Below, piece after piece: positions 11,876 to 23,529 of a stretch of 64,000 nucleotides of DNA. Position numbers and translations under genes: made by a program. Under the pieces are notes generated by a model that was given only the letters and a program-made list of their open reading frames with translations, was not told the DNA's origin and made no database searches. The stretch comes from Phascolarctos cinereus (lineage: Eukaryota > Chordata > Mammalia > Diprotodontia > Phascolarctidae). Numbering within the stretch: the first letter of the stretch is position 1; each line of letters opens with the position of its first letter. The stretch spans positions 18,463,501 to 18,527,500 of the forward strand of contig NW_018343984.1 in the NCBI RefSeq assembly GCF_002099425.1, written 5' to 3'.

Positions 11876-11954
11876 TTCAACACTCAGCAAAAGCCTTCCT
11901 GGTCAGGTGTCTGGCTGTAAGTTTCTGGGCAAATGGAAAGAAGCTCTCACTGTC

Positions 11955-12104
11955 TCTTCTTCTTCTTCTTCTTTGCAATTGGGGTTGAGTGACTTGCCCA
12001 GGCTCGCACAGCTAGTAAGTGTTATATGTCTGAGGTTGGATTTGAACTCGGGTCCTCTTGACTCCAGGGCAAGTGTTCTATCCACCATGCCACCTAGCTG
12101 CCCC
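11955..12104 (-). mobile_element. tRNA-derived SINE, WSINE1-like
   Basis: A CTT-rich tail is followed by gcaattggggttgagtgact and ends at the reversed head (ccacctagctgcccc). Confidence 0.88.
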
Positions 12105-12439
12105 GACTTTCTTCTCCCTCAGCCTCTAAGATACTGAAATCCCAGGATCCTTATGCTTTTCTAGTCACTCATCTTATTTGCTTCCACTTAACTGTGAGCA
12201 TCCCCTAAGGCTTTATGCAGAAGTCTCCTCTCTTCTCTTTCTAAACTCCTGTCTTTGATCACCTCATCTACCACTCCTTGAGAGGAGAGACTGGTTTGTT
12301 TTTGTCTTTGCATTCTCGGAGCCTACATTTATACAAGTTAAGCTTCTACATTCCCATTTCCATAGCAAGAAGATCAAGAGTCCACAAGCGGCTTAATATA
12401 GGCATGACTGAAAAAGTCGGTTTCATCAATAAAAATTTC
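12105..12439. other. stretch with no recognised feature
   Basis: Between the SINE and the next L1 piece I recognise nothing. A poly-C run sits at 12444-12452. Confidence 0.35.
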
Positions 12440-12571
12440 CTTTCCCCCCCCCAATTTTCAATCTTCTTTTACATGAACAAAATCAATACAGCTAAGATAA
12501 GAAAAGAAACTGTCAACTGAGGGAAAATATCAGCATCAAATATCTCTAAGGGTCTAATATCCTATATATGA
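12440..12571 (+). mobile_element. LINE-1 ORF2 fragment, continues at 13331
   Basis: The words atcaatacagctaagataag and tctaagggtctaatatccta match L1 ORF2. The next L1 text in consensus order resumes after 13331, so one L1 copy is interrupted by the material at 12572-13330. Confidence 0.65.
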
Positions 12572-12603
<32 letters not shown>

Positions 12604-12688
12604 ACACACATATATATATGAAATTATTATGAGAAAATAATACTTTGTGTGTGTATATATACATGTGATTATTTACACACACATATAT
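12572..12688. repeat. (CA)n and mixed CA/TA simple repeats
   Basis: Runs of ca at 12572-12598 and 12601-12610, with flanking tatata and gtgtgt stretches. Confidence 0.9.
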
Positions 12689-13140
12689 GTTGTTGTTTGT
12701 CCTTTGTTTTTCAAGAGGACCAATGGGGTGACATTTTGACTTGTGAGTGAATTGAATTTAAATGAGGCAGAGTTGCACAAAATCATTAGCCTCACTCTCT
12801 CTTCCATAGTCATCGAAGTCCAATGGCAAGACAAAAGTCAAGATGACTGGCGATGAATCTGGGATGCAGTGGATGACCTTGGTATCTTTGATGTCTGACC
12901 AGACTCTAAGCGCTCCACTGCATCTGCTTCAGCTGCTTTCATGGCCGTTGGAACAATTTGTTCTCATATGCTCACTCCACTGGGAAAAGTTTTCACATGC
13001 TTGGGGTAGACACCTCCCTAACTCACCAATGGGTTTGAGGCTTGTTGGTTACCCTCAACCTGGTTTAGTAGGTCCGCTGAGACAGAGTGTGGCCACTATA
13101 CATCCTACAGCTTCTTGGAACCACAGGTGAGAGTTGAGTG
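12689..13140. mobile_element. marsupial SINE-like repeat (about 450 bp family, unnamed)
   Basis: It starts tgttgttgtttgtcctttg and contains aattgaatttaaatgaggca, tggcaagacaaaagtcaaga and aaccacaggtgagagttgag. I remember this long repeat from several marsupial genomes but not its name or polarity. It appears once in the window. Confidence 0.55.
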
Positions 13141-13167
13141 CCAAATGGACACCAAGGTGGATAAGAA

Positions 13168-13170
<3 letters not shown>

Positions 13171-13260
<90 letters not shown>

Positions 13261-13268
13261 AGAGAGAA

Positions 13269-13330
<62 letters not shown>
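13171..13330. repeat. compound (AT)n(AG)n microsatellite
   Basis: About 44 AT units (13171-13258) run straight into about 36 mostly perfect AG units (13259-13330). Long open frames across it, such as repeated IY or RE, are artefacts. Confidence 0.97.
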
Positions 13331-13334
<4 letters not shown>

Positions 13335-14050
13335 AAACATTTCAGACCAAAGCCGTTCCCCAATGGGAAAATAGTCAAAGGATGTGGACAAACTCTTCTC
13401 TAAAGAAGAATGCCTATTAAGGAGAGTTTCAAGCCTTAAGGAAGATTGTTCCAAATCAACAACATGAGAAATGCAAACCAAAGCAACTCGGCTAATACCC
13501 CAAAATAACTTAGTACCCCCAAATCTGGCAAAGATAACAAAAGATGGAAATAGTTAACGTTGAAGAGGTTGCAGAAAGACAAGAAGAATATTATGCTGTT
13601 GGGGGGAGCTGAAAAGTGGTATAACCAATCTGGGACATCACGTCAAATTGTGCTAACAAAGTGATTGTGGTCATACCCTTTGGCCCTGACATCCTACTGC
13701 TAGGTAGTGAAATCTTTGATCCAAAGAGGTCAAAGATATAAGGATAAGTCCCATATATGCCCAATTATTCATAACAGAACTTCCTTTGGTAGAAAAGAAC
13801 TGGAAACAAAGTAGATGCAATAGGTTGGGGGATGGTTAAATAAAATATTGTACATGAATATAATGAAATGTTACTGCACCATAGGAGATGAATATGAAGA
13901 ATTCAAGAAGCCATAGAAGGACTTATACTAACTGATGCAGAATAAAAGTAAGCAGAACTAGAAAAACAATATTCATAATGACGACAGCAATGCACACACA
14001 TGAAAGAAACCAAAGTTGAATGTTGTATAGTAATAATAACCAAACATATC
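13331..14050 (+). mobile_element. LINE-1 ORF2 3' part
   Basis: It resumes the L1 from 12571 (gttccccaatgggaaaatag) and continues through ctgctaggtagtgaaatct and aactggaaacaaagtagatg toward the ORF2 end. It is old and broken in frame. Confidence 0.75.
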
Positions 14051-14054
14051 CCCA

Positions 14055-14535
14055 AAGGAGGGTTATGAAAGTGTACCCCCTGTTGGTGGAGTTGTGAACT
14101 GATCCAACCATTCTGGAGAGCAATTGGAAACTATGCCCAAAGGGCTATAAAACTGTGTATATCCTTTGATCCAGTAATACCCCTGCAAGGTCTATATCCC
14201 AAAGACAACTAAAAAAAGGGAAAAAGACCTATTTGTACAAAAGTATTTATAGTAGCTCTTTTTATGGTGGTTAAGAATTGGAAGTCAAGAGGATGCCCAT
14301 CAATTGGGGAATGGCTAAACAAGATGTGGTATATGATTATGATGGAATATTATTGTGCTGTAAGAAATGACAAGCAGGATGATTTCAGAAAAGCCTGGAA
14401 AGATCTCTACATGAACTTGTGCAAAATGAAGCAGAACCAGGAGAACATGTACATATTAACAACAATATTATACAATGAAGAATAATGAATGACTTAGCTA
14501 TTCTCAGCAATACAGTGATTCTGGGGAAGAAGGGA
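14055..14535 (+). mobile_element. second LINE-1 3' fragment, head-to-tail with the first
   Basis: It restarts at an earlier ORF2 point (ctgttggtggagttgtgaac), so it is a separate insertion. The frame 14264-14485 encodes GCPSIGEWLNKMWYMIMMEY and DDFRKAWKDLYMNLCKMKQN, the ORF2p C-terminal end. It is better kept than its neighbour. Confidence 0.82.
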
Positions 14536-14564
14536 GGAGCAAAGGGGCCAGATGAGGAAAAATT

Positions 14565-14822
14565 TAATAATAATAGCTAGTATTTACATAGTGCTTTAAG
14601 GTTAGCAAGTCACTTTATGAATATTATCCATTTTATCCTCACAGCCACCCTGGGAGGAAGGCACTATTATTATTATCACCATTTTACAGATAAGGAAACT
14701 GAGATAGCAGTGATTAAATGACTTGCCCACAGCCCACAGCAAATGAATGTCTGAAGCCAATTTAAACTGAGGTTTCCTGACTCCAGGACCAGGCTTTTGT
14801 CCACTGTGCTACCTAGCTGCCC
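14565..14822 (-). mobile_element. CORE/MIR SINE with marsupial tRNA head
   Basis: It runs from taatagctagtatttacata through cattttacagataaggaaac to the reversed head ctacctagctgccc. Confidence 0.8.
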
Positions 14823-14823
14823 A

Positions 14824-15547
14824 CTGGAAAAGTCTGACCCCTTGGGGGGCAGATGAGGGATAACACATCTGGAACATCTTGAGGCAGATGCTGGGGAAAA
14901 AAGTGAAAGAGGTGGGATATTCCCCTGAAATGTGGCAAGTTTGTGTGTGTGTGTGGATAGCTGGAGAGTGAGGTATAGGAACCACCTGAAGCTTCCCATT
15001 TTAACTAAATCATTTTCATTTACAAGGTGCTAAACTTAATTATTTCTTCAGTGCTAAAAGATTCATAGAATTAAAAATGCCCTCTGAATTTTAGTGCTAT
15101 GAGGCAAAGCCAGTGGCTCATCCCCGTTCCAAGCCCTGAGCTAGATGACCATGCCAGGTATAAGCTGATTTTCATTTCATTGAAACATCACTGATTTGTG
15201 CTTGTGACTTGCCATATTTCAGCTCTCACTTATCTGAGTAATCATCTTAATTGAATGGTTTTGTGTTTTTGTGTTTTGTTTTTTTTTTAGCATTCTTTCT
15301 CTTTCTCAATGACCACTAATGATAAATGTTGACACTTTCAGTCTATATGCAAAACCTGATAGCGACACGATGGATGATAAGGCATAATATGAGACTCTCA
15401 CAATTCATACAGCTTGAGTGAGCCCATGACTGACCTGGGGAATAGATGGGTTTGAAGGAAGTTCATTGCTTTCCCTTCGTTTTTTTTACCTTCTACTCAC
15501 ACTGTATTTGTCTTATAAATACCTAGTTATTTATAGGTTCTCTCCTA
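14824..15547. other. stretch with no recognised gene or repeat
   Basis: A short (GT) run lies near 14943-14955. I see nothing else I can name. Confidence 0.35.
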
Positions 15548-15670
15548 TTAGACTATAAGCTCCTTAGGGGCAGGGGCCATATTTTGGCTTTTCTTTTTAT
15601 CTCCAGTCCTTAACACAGTGCCTGGCACATAGTAGACGATTCACTAATGCTGGTTGACTGATTGATTGAA
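15548..15670 (+). mobile_element. L2/MIR-type 3' tail
   Basis: It reads ttagactataagctccttag, then gtgcctggcacatagtagac, and ends in gattgattga. Confidence 0.75.
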
Positions 15671-16756
15671 GGGCCAACACATCGATCTGGGCCCACATTC
15701 TTGGTGTCCTGGACACCCAGAGCTCCGATCCCAGCAGCGACCTACCTTAGATCCTGTCAGGACACTCAGGAGCCCCAGGCCAAATCAGCTGGCCCCGCTC
15801 AAAGTTTTTCTGGCTGAGAATAAGGTCAGGAAAGCCAGACAAACAAAAACTGGGGACTAATTTTATTCTGAGACCTCTTTCGCTCTGAAGGTAAAATGTG
15901 TATTTGCATATTCATGGCAAGCCTGCAAAAATAAACTTTGCATCCAAATGTTCTTTCAGGGAGTAGGAACTGAGGACCTTGTATCAAGCTGAAGTTTGCT
16001 TCACCAGCAGTTTTGTTTCTCTCTCTTCATGCTATTATTTTTAGAACCTGAAACTCGTCTGGGAGGCCCAGAAGGAGGAAAGAAAAGGGACAGCGCCTTG
16101 GAGAGCCCAAAGTGCTGTGATGTGTGGGATGTTATTCTTCAGTCTGCTTTGATAAGTGATTCAGTTCTCTGGCAAATAATGAAGTGTTATTACAATTCAA
16201 GCTAAATGAAGTCTATTGTCTGAGCCCCGGTGATTTCTGGTCAGACTGGACAGTTTCTCAGAACAGCACTGGATGGGAACCTGGGTTCTTTCTGAAGACC
16301 CAACAGTCAAGTCCGAAAGCCTCTCCCTCCAGCAGGATCCCTCTGTGATCCCAAGACTTGATAAGCACTAGGAAAAAGTGCCAGTTCCCTTTTCTGCTTC
16401 CCGTTCCCCTGCCCCCATCCCAGGCCCCCCAGTTGTGCTCCAGATATGCTGAAAGGGGCAGCTCAAGTTGAAGGATGGGCCAAGTCCCTTGTTTTTCTTC
16501 TGGGATTGCTTTTCCTCAAAGAAGTTTCTTTGTCATGGTTGGGGTTAAGCAATGTCACCAATGCAGGGAAGAGCAGGCAGACTTGGGAATGCCCTTTCTG
16601 TTCCCTTCTGAACTCTCCTGACCTATCCCATGAGAAACCCTGAGAGGAGGGAAATTTTAGGAAAAATCATTTGGGGAGTGTTTCCTTTTGTTGTCGGGTT
16701 GGAGCAGTAATACAGATGATACTTTGTGGGTCTGACTGGACTAGGGCAAAAGGTGG
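15671..16756. other. about 1.1 kb with no recognised repeat; candidate conserved non-coding sequence
   Basis: I recognise no repeat here, unusual for this window. The part at 15890-16215 has TF-site-like words, such as the octamer ATTTGCAT near 15902 and ataaactttgcatccaaatg. Short open frames (15666-15860, 15996-16205, 16446-16643) have no recognisable domain or splice pair. Whether it is constrained cannot be seen from one sequence. Confidence 0.35.
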
Positions 16757-16963
16757 GTCTGAACGAACCTTTTATGGTTCATGACACCCGGGGGTAGTCT
16801 GGGGAAGCATCTAGACCGCTTCTCAGAATAAGATTTTTAAATGCATAAAATAAAATACATAGCCTTGCAAGGAAAACCAGTTACATCAGAGTACAGTCAT
16901 CAAAATATTTTTTTGAAAAAACAAATTTATGGATTCCAGATTAAGAAAACCTCTGCTCTAGAA
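16757..16963 (+). mobile_element. hAT-type MITE, family H
   Basis: It contains gcttctcagaataagatttt, aaatgcataaaataaaatac and a 3' end near ttaagaaaacctctg, matching copies at 57092 and 62548. The ends resemble the hAT terminus CAGNGGTTCTTAACC. Confidence 0.65.
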
Positions 16964-16974
16964 TGTCATTTCTT

Positions 16975-17290
16975 GAAATGGAGTCTTGGAAATTGGTATG
17001 AATTGATGCAGATTGAAATAAGCAGACCCAAAAGAACAATACACACAGTGACGATGATGTATATGAAAAAAATCAATAAAAGGAAGCCTGAATAATTTAA
17101 AAGCTAATAATGCTTCTGGAGAATAGATGCAACATTTTCCTCTTCTAATAGAGAGCTGTGAAACTAGTAATGCAGCGTTGAATACATCACCAAACTCAAT
17201 CCCTGCATTAGGTTTGGTTTTGGTTTGGTTTTTTTGCTTAACTGTTTTTCAGTTACAAGGGGATTCATTCTCAAAGAGCTGAGAGTAGAG
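16975..17290 (+). mobile_element. LINE-1 3' end fragment
   Basis: The text gaattgatgcagattgaaat followed by aagcagacccaaaagaacaa is the L1 ORF2 end. The 3' UTR follows. Confidence 0.65.
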
Positions 17291-17299
17291 AGGAAGATT

Positions 17300-18080
17300 A
17301 GTTCTATTAATGATGGTGATGTAAAAATTAAAGTCATCAATGAAAGATCTTAAAAGCAAAGGATGAAAAGAAATCTTAAAATCCCTCTTCATTCAGGATT
17401 TTCCAGAAATTCTACAGGTCCCTGAGTTTGCTTCATTTTATCTTGCCGGCTTTGGAGAGGAGGATGGGAAGCTAGGCGGGATAAAGGGAAGCATGCCTCA
17501 TCAGCAGTCCTTGCTACCTAGTCTCATTTTTAACTTATAAATTGAAGACTATACAAGTTGATAACCAAAATTCAGAATCCCTGGGATCTTAGCATCATAA
17601 AGCTAGAGCTGGAAGGGACTGCAGAGGACATTCAGTCTAACCCCACCTTTTTACAGATTCCAAGTACCTGAGGGTACATAGTAGGTGCCTAATAAAAGGA
17701 CTGGAATTTAAGAATTCCTTGAAGGACCAAGCTGCATCCATTGACCCAGTGCCTCTTTTTTCTCCATGAAGCAAAGAAAATAGAGGTGGTAGAATAAACA
17801 TTTTTGTTTTAAATTTTAATTTAATTTTAAAATTTTAATTATTTAATTTATTTTAAATTTTAAACCATTTTAAATTTTATCTTAAATTAAATTAAAATGT
17901 TAATATCTGCTTTCAATTATTTGTTCTCAAATTGTATTCACAAAGATAGGAGAAATTATAGTAAATTGTGGTAAAGTTATTTTTTAAAATTTGCATCCAT
18001 TTATGCTCCTGGGATATTTTTAGAAGGGGATAGAACTAGCAACTTGGTGTATAGGGTGGGGGGAAGGGGGGAGGGAGTGG
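17300..18080. other. mixed unassigned sequence with an AT-rich tract and an MIR/L3-like scrap
   Basis: 17804-17905 is almost only A and T, with repeated ttttaaatttt words that can fold back on each other. 17580-17700 (aaagctagagctggaaggga and acatagtaggtgcctaataa) is an old MIR/L3-like tail. Nothing else is recognised. Confidence 0.45.
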
Positions 18081-18084
18081 ACTT

Positions 18085-18760
18085 GGAAGTGCTTCATGTA
18101 GAAAGTGTCATTTGAGCAGAGTTTTCAAGAAAACAAAGGATTATAAGAGGCTGAAGTGAGTTGGGGTGCACCCTAGGCAAGAGGGACAGTCAGTGCAAAG
18201 GCTTGGAGAAGGCAGATAGAGGGTCCTGTGTGTGGTAGAATGACAGTTTGCACCACAGAGTGTGGAAAGAGGAATCACATATAATAAAGTTGGGAAGGTG
18301 TGCTGAGACCGGGTTTTGAAGGGCTTTGAAAGCTAAGCAGCACACCTTATATTTGATCCCAGAGGCGAGAAGGAGCCGCTGGACTTTACTGAGCGAAGCA
18401 ATGACGTAGTTCACCTGCACTTTAGGCAGATTGCGGATGGTGCCGAGAAAGCTGAGTCAGGGAGACTGATCGAGAGGTGATAGTACGGGTGGGAGGTATA
18501 AGGCTTTAAAGCAGAGTGGTGGCTGTGCGAACAGAAAGAAGGAGATGGCTGAAAGAGATATCATGGGGGTGAATATGATGCAATTTAGCAATTGATTGAA
18601 CGTGTGGGGGAAAAGAGAGTGAGGAAATCAGGGCCAATGCCAAGGTTGAGAAGCTGGGTAACTGGAAGGATGGTGGGGCCCTCAGCAGTAAGAGAATTTC
18701 AGAAAAGGTAGGGAGACAGAAATTAAAGAGTAGAGAGTTCTTGCCACGATCATAAAAATA
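18085..18760 (+). repeat. family U repeat, long copy
   Basis: It holds the ordered words agtcagtgcaaaggcttgga, gaagggctttgaaagctaag and aggcgagaaggagccgctgg, the central part of family U. Confidence 0.55.
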
Positions 18761-18764
18761 GCAG

Positions 18765-19160
18765 GCAAAATCTCATTTATCAAGAAGATAGCCTCCTAGC
18801 TCCCTTTTTCCAGGCTCCCCTTTCCCTTCACTTTCAGGAGTTATTGGCATATTTGGCATTGCGTGCTCTTTCCATTACTACTTCAAGAAATGGCCGAATG
18901 CCAGTTTACAGAGGCTAAATAACTAAACACCTTCGCCATCAAGTCTGGGGTCCTTTATCTTTTTTGAATGAGATCAAAAGGGAAGGGGGTAAGGCTATTC
19001 TTTATTTATAGGACCCAGGCCTCTGAGTGAGAAGCTTATGCTCACTCAGGGCTATATAGCCACAAGTTTTTGTCATCAAGGCAAGAGCCTCCACACCTTT
19101 TTATTCCCAGTCACCTGAGGACTCATTCACCTCTGCCCACAGCCATTAAAATATGACTGT
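18765..19160. other. stretch with no recognised feature
   Basis: I recognise nothing between the family U copy and the MIR that follows. Confidence 0.3.
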
Positions 19161-19164
19161 ATAA

Positions 19165-19380
19165 ATATGAGATCATAGTATCATAGCTTAAAACTAGAAG
19201 GGAGACCTTAGAAACCATTAAGTTCAACCCTCCTCCCATTTTAAAGATGAGGCAATTGAGGCATAGAGAGTTTAAGTGACTTGTTCAGGGTCATATAAAT
19301 GGTAAGTGAGGAAGAATTTGAACTCAAGTCTTCTGAAGTTCCAGATTCCAAGTCCGACATACTATGCAAGATAGCGCCTC
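19165..19380 (-). mobile_element. MIR-type SINE
   Basis: It contains ttttaaagatgaggcaattg, agagagtttaagtgacttgt and gaatttgaactcaagtcttc, the MIR core in reverse. Confidence 0.7.
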
Positions 19381-19384
19381 CCTG

Positions 19385-19744
19385 GCTACATACTTGGTCT
19401 TCTGTTCTTCTTTATGATACCCTTTATTTACAAAAAAAACCCAACTGTATTCTGAACATCTTGACTGTCCACTTAAAGCTTCTCATGAAACCCAAAGCGA
19501 TGCTTTTGTTGGGACATTCCGCTGTTTTGCCTTTCCCCTCATCACACCTGACTCAACCTAAAGATAGACACTTTTAGTCCAAGGGGGTTCAGCTTGGGTA
19601 TGGAGATAACCTCCTAATCTCCCTACTCCCCTGCCTGCAATGATACCTACCTCTTCCCCAGCTTTCCTCCTCCCCTCAAAGTTATCTTTAAAAGTTATTT
19701 TGAGAGACCATGCTACCCATCAAGTGCACTTTCATGAAGCTTGC
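19385..19744. other. stretch with no recognised feature
   Basis: An open frame at 19299-19577 (+) begins in the MIR and has no known domain. Confidence 0.3.
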
Positions 19745-20460
19745 CTTAATCAACCAATCCTTGAACATTTATAAAACCTTTACCATAAGCCAGGCACTGG
19801 AGTTACAAGGAAAAAGTGAAAGTAGTCTCTACCCTCAGGGAGCTTATATTCTAATGGAAAACAACATACATACATACTTATGTATAGACATAATAATGTA
19901 TGTATACATATTGTTTACATTTGTATATGTTATTGTATAATTAAGTTCAATACAAAGTAATATTGAAAGGAAAGACATTAGTAGCTGGGAGGACTGGGAA
20001 AGGCCTCTTGTAGAAGATGGCACTTGAGCTGTCTTGAAGAAGCCGAGGATTCTTGAAAGTACAGTTGGTGAGGGGAAGCATTCCAGGCATGAGAGACAGC
20101 TAATGCAAAGGTATGGAGATGCTAAATGAAGTGCTGGGTGTGAGGAATAGCAAAGAGACCAGTATGGACAGAATGTAGAGGGTATGGAGAACAATACGTA
20201 AGAAGACCTCAAAGAGAAGCAGAGACAAGATTGTAATGAGCTACACATGCCAGAGGCATTTTTAATCTTTTCAGATCAGGGACCCAGGGGAGTTTATTGA
20301 GTAAGGAGGTGACATGGGCAGACTTATGCTTTAGGAAAATCATGGTGGCAATAACCAGAAGGATGGATTGGGGTGCCCAGAGACTCAGGGCAGGGCCACA
20401 AATTAGTTGGGTATTGCAGTAGTCTAGAGGAGAGATGATGAGGATTTAAAGTAGGGTGAT
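19745..20460 (+). repeat. family U repeat, long copy
   Basis: It contains ccctcagggagcttatattc, gaagcattccaggcatgaga and tattgcagtagtctagagga in order. This is the most complete copy in the window. Confidence 0.6.
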
Positions 20461-20519
20461 GCCTTGTCTGAGTAGAGTGGAAGTATATGACATGTTATGG
20501 AAAGAGAAAGTGCAGAATT

Positions 20520-20832
20520 TGAGTGGAAAATGCTACCCATATCCAGAGAAAGAACTGATGGAGTCTGAATGCAGATTGAAGCAGACTATTTTCACTTTAT
20601 TTTTCTGTGGGAGGTTTTTCTTTTGGTCTGTTTTTTCTTTCACAACATGACTAATATGGAAACACGTTTTACATGATTGGACGTATATAACCTATATCAA
20701 ATTGCTTACCATCTCAAGGAGGAGGAGGTGAGAGAGAGAGGGAGAACATTTGGAACACAATTTTTTTAAATGAATGTTGAAAATTGTCTTTACACATAAT
20801 TGAAAAAAACAAAATACTAAAAAAAAAAAGAA
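20520..20832 (+). mobile_element. LINE-1 3' UTR and poly(A)
   Basis: The words agaaagaactgatggagtct, ttcacaacatgactaatatg and tataacctatatcaaattgc, then an A-rich end, are the marsupial L1 3' UTR. The same text recurs at 26660 and, reversed, at 54400. Confidence 0.85.
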
Positions 20833-20952
20833 AGTACAAAATTTGGCAACTTATTCCATATGTATGGTAAGATTGAGAAGTCAAGTAGGCTATGGTAGAT
20901 ATATCTCCTTAATGAGTTCATGTGGTATGTTCCTGCTGCCTAAATAAATCTA

Positions 20953-21108
20953 GGGGAAGCTAAGTGGCATAATGGATAGAGCACTGGCCCTGAAGTCAGG
21001 AGGATCTGAGTTCAAATCCCGGCCTCAGTCACATAATACTCACTAGCTGTGTGACTCTGGGCAAGTCACTTAACCCCAAGCGCCTCACCAAAAAAATAAA
21101 TAAATAAT
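20953..21108 (+). mobile_element. tRNA-derived SINE, WSINE1-like
   Basis: The head is ggggaagctaagtggcataa. The body carries gagttcaaatcccggcctca and ctgggcaagtcacttaaccc, and the tail is (aaat)n. Confidence 0.9.
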
Positions 21109-21845
21109 TCTAACACAACACAAAAATTGTACAGGTAAAAACCTAGGTTTTATTATTCTTAAGTGCAGATTCAGGGGGTGAAAAAAATAACTCTGAACAA
21201 AGATTAGGATTGTAAAAAGGCTTTTATGGACAAAATAACATCAGAGTGACAGAGAAATAAATTATTTTATATATTGCAATCTCAAGAAAATCTTTTGGGC
21301 TATAAAAGTTTGAAAAAAGATTCATAATCCCACAATTCCTTTAAAAAGTCATAAAAGTTGGGGGCAGCTAGGGGGTGCAGTGCATAGAGCACCAGCCCTG
21401 GATTCAGGATGACCTGAGTTCAAATCTGGCCTCACTCACATAACACTTACTAGCTGTGTGACCCTGGGCAAGTCACTTAACCTCATTTCCTAACAAAAAG
21501 AAAAAGTCACAAAAGTTGAACAAACTTGGTTAAACAGAATCATGATCTCCTATATGCCCTAAGGAAACAAACTTAGCTAAACAGACCTGATAGGTGAACT
21601 AAGTCAGGGTATAGATTAAATTACATTTAGAAGGTTCACGATGGGCTGGTAGAAAGGGGAGATTTACATGCCTACAGAGTCCACATCAGGAGAACCTTTC
21701 TAACTACAGCAAATCAGATTACTTCAGGAAGCCTTGACTTCCTTTTTGACTTCCAATCTGAGGAATGTTTGAGGCCTTAAGTAAATTTTTACATCCCATG
21801 GAATAGGTTTCAGACAGTTCAATAACCTCCTAACTAGAAGAAATG
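21109..21845 (-). repeat. LTR-like fossil, inverted partner of 38800-39345
   Basis: The minus strand shares ordered words with 38800-39345: cccatgggatgt-type text, gtcactctgatgt, and ataataaaac near the end, a possible poly(A) signal. It is decayed and interrupted by a SINE at 21361. It looks like one side of an LTR retroelement family, unclassified. Confidence 0.55.
21361..21500 (+). mobile_element. WSINE1-like SINE nested in the LTR-like repeat
   Basis: The 18 bp flanks aaaaagtcataaaagttg (21343-21360) and 21501-21518 match with a single difference, so this is a clean retroposition event. Confidence 0.95.
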
Positions 21846-21899
21846 ACCCTGACTCTCCCTGCCCCCCATAATAAAAATTAATAAAAAGAAATTAAAGAT

Positions 21900-22080
21900 G
21901 ACAGATTGTTATCACAAGGATGACACCAAGATTGTAAACCTAGGTGATTCAACAGAAATAGAGAGACGTTAAATATTTTGGCCAAGTTCACACAGATATT
22001 AAGCAACAGTACCAAGATTCAAACCCAGGTCTTCTGATGACAATATCAAGAGTTCTTTCCGCTATGCCAGGCTACCTTTC
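21900..22080 (-). mobile_element. MIR-type SINE fragment
   Basis: It contains caagttcacacagatattaa and attcaaacccaggtcttctg, the MIR core in reverse. Confidence 0.6.
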
Positions 22081-22084
22081 CTGC

Positions 22085-22599
22085 ACTGTGATACTCCCTG
22101 GGAAGCTCTTATGAAAGAGCTCCACGTTCATGACAGCCCGAAGAAAGGCCTCGCTCTTGAACCAAGCACGGATTTTTCACCTCCCAAAGTGCTTTCTTGA
22201 AACAACTGGCACTGCAGCTCGTGGGATTCAAACCCAGGTCCTCTGACTCCTCTGAGGAGTTTTTTTTTTTGCACAATACTCACTTTGTCTAGTTAACAAA
22301 TATGTTTTACTACGTATTGCTTCATTTGGTTTATTTAGAATTTGGTGAGCTCAAGATGCTTCATCTTGCTGAGTGAGAGATACAGAGAGAACAAAAAAGA
22401 GAGAGGAACTGGTTTGCAAGTTTCATTCTAAAGTCAATGTGAAAACACAAACATCACTTCAAAACTGTCCAATCTAGAAGATCTGGAGCAGATAAAAGGA
22501 TATCAGAGCCCAGTTCGTTTTAAACCTATGTAACTTGGTAGGCTCCAAGAAGAAAATCAGGAGTAGTTGGGGTAATAGGATTGGCCCATCTCCAGATCA
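22085..22599. other. stretch with no recognised feature
   Basis: A T-run at 22261-22270 hints at an old retroposon tail, but I cannot name it. 22215-22250 holds another scrap of MIR-like text (attcaaacccaggtcctctg). Confidence 0.35.
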
Positions 22600-23060
22600 C
22601 CCAGGATGGAGGTACCCACATGGGAGACACCAGGGACCTCTTTCTGGGAGATGGGAGGTTGTTGAGGGCCAGCACTGACAAGTCAGAGGATTCAGGCCAG
22701 TCCAGGTTTTATCTAGTGATTTCCTGCGTCCGATGGCTGCCTAAGTCAGAAACGTGGGCTCTCCAACCCCTCTTGCTCTGTCTCTTTTGAGAACAGAAGG
22801 ACCTTGAAGATTACAGGAGGTGAAGAAATGGTTCAAGGGGGGACTCCCCCTAGTTACCGTTCCCATGAGAAAAATAATCGTTGATACTTTGCCTTTGCTA
22901 CTCTGGGTCCTGTTCCCACAAATGTAGTATAAAAACCCTAGCCTTCAGATTAATAAACAGACCTTGTTCTTTACTTGCTACCCACCTGGCCTGTGTTTTT
23001 CTTTCTTTCTTCATACTCGACGGGAATATAAACACAGCCGCACCCACGGCAGGAGGTGGG
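22600..23060 (+). repeat. probable solo LTR fossil
   Basis: A TATA-like box (agtataaaaaccctag, 22927-22942) is followed about 25 bp later by ataaacag, a poly(A)-type signal, then by a short pyrimidine-rich stretch. This spacing is typical of an LTR promoter with its R region. No internal coding region is beside it. The family is not known and the edges are uncertain. Confidence 0.5.
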
Positions 23061-23529
23061 ATACATTTGTTGACATTTTGCTCTATCCTACCCAGTGGTT
23101 GGGAGTAGCCTCTTTCCATGCTGCATCTTTAAATCCACCTGACTGGGACAATATCATTCTTCCTTTTCCATTGGTGTCCAGAGGTAGAGTACTGGATGAA
23201 TCATTGCAGATAATGCAAAGCAATTAGTAAGAAAGGGCCTGAAAGCCACTTTCCCATCCCCTAATGCCAAGTGGCCCTGAGAAATGGTCTTTTCCATCAG
23301 TTCTTTTCAGCTCTAGCTATGAGAATGGAGTCTCTGACCAGTGAGCTTGAGCTATGGGGACCTTGAGTCTCAGGATTTCTGGTCAAATGCTATAGCAAGC
23401 CTAGCAGAGAAACATTGGGTGGCCAGTGCCATGGGAGCTTGGTAGGATTAAAACTATATAGGAAATGAGTTGAATTAAACTGTGACCTAATCTCCCTCCC
23501 ATCCCTGGGCACTGAAGTAGGGTAGAGGT

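Noticed and set aside
13055-13481. Long open frames made of repeated IY, SL or RE residues
   Set aside because: They translate the (AT)n(AG)n microsatellite.
19844-20248. 134-codon minus frame
   Set aside because: It is antisense to a family U repeat.
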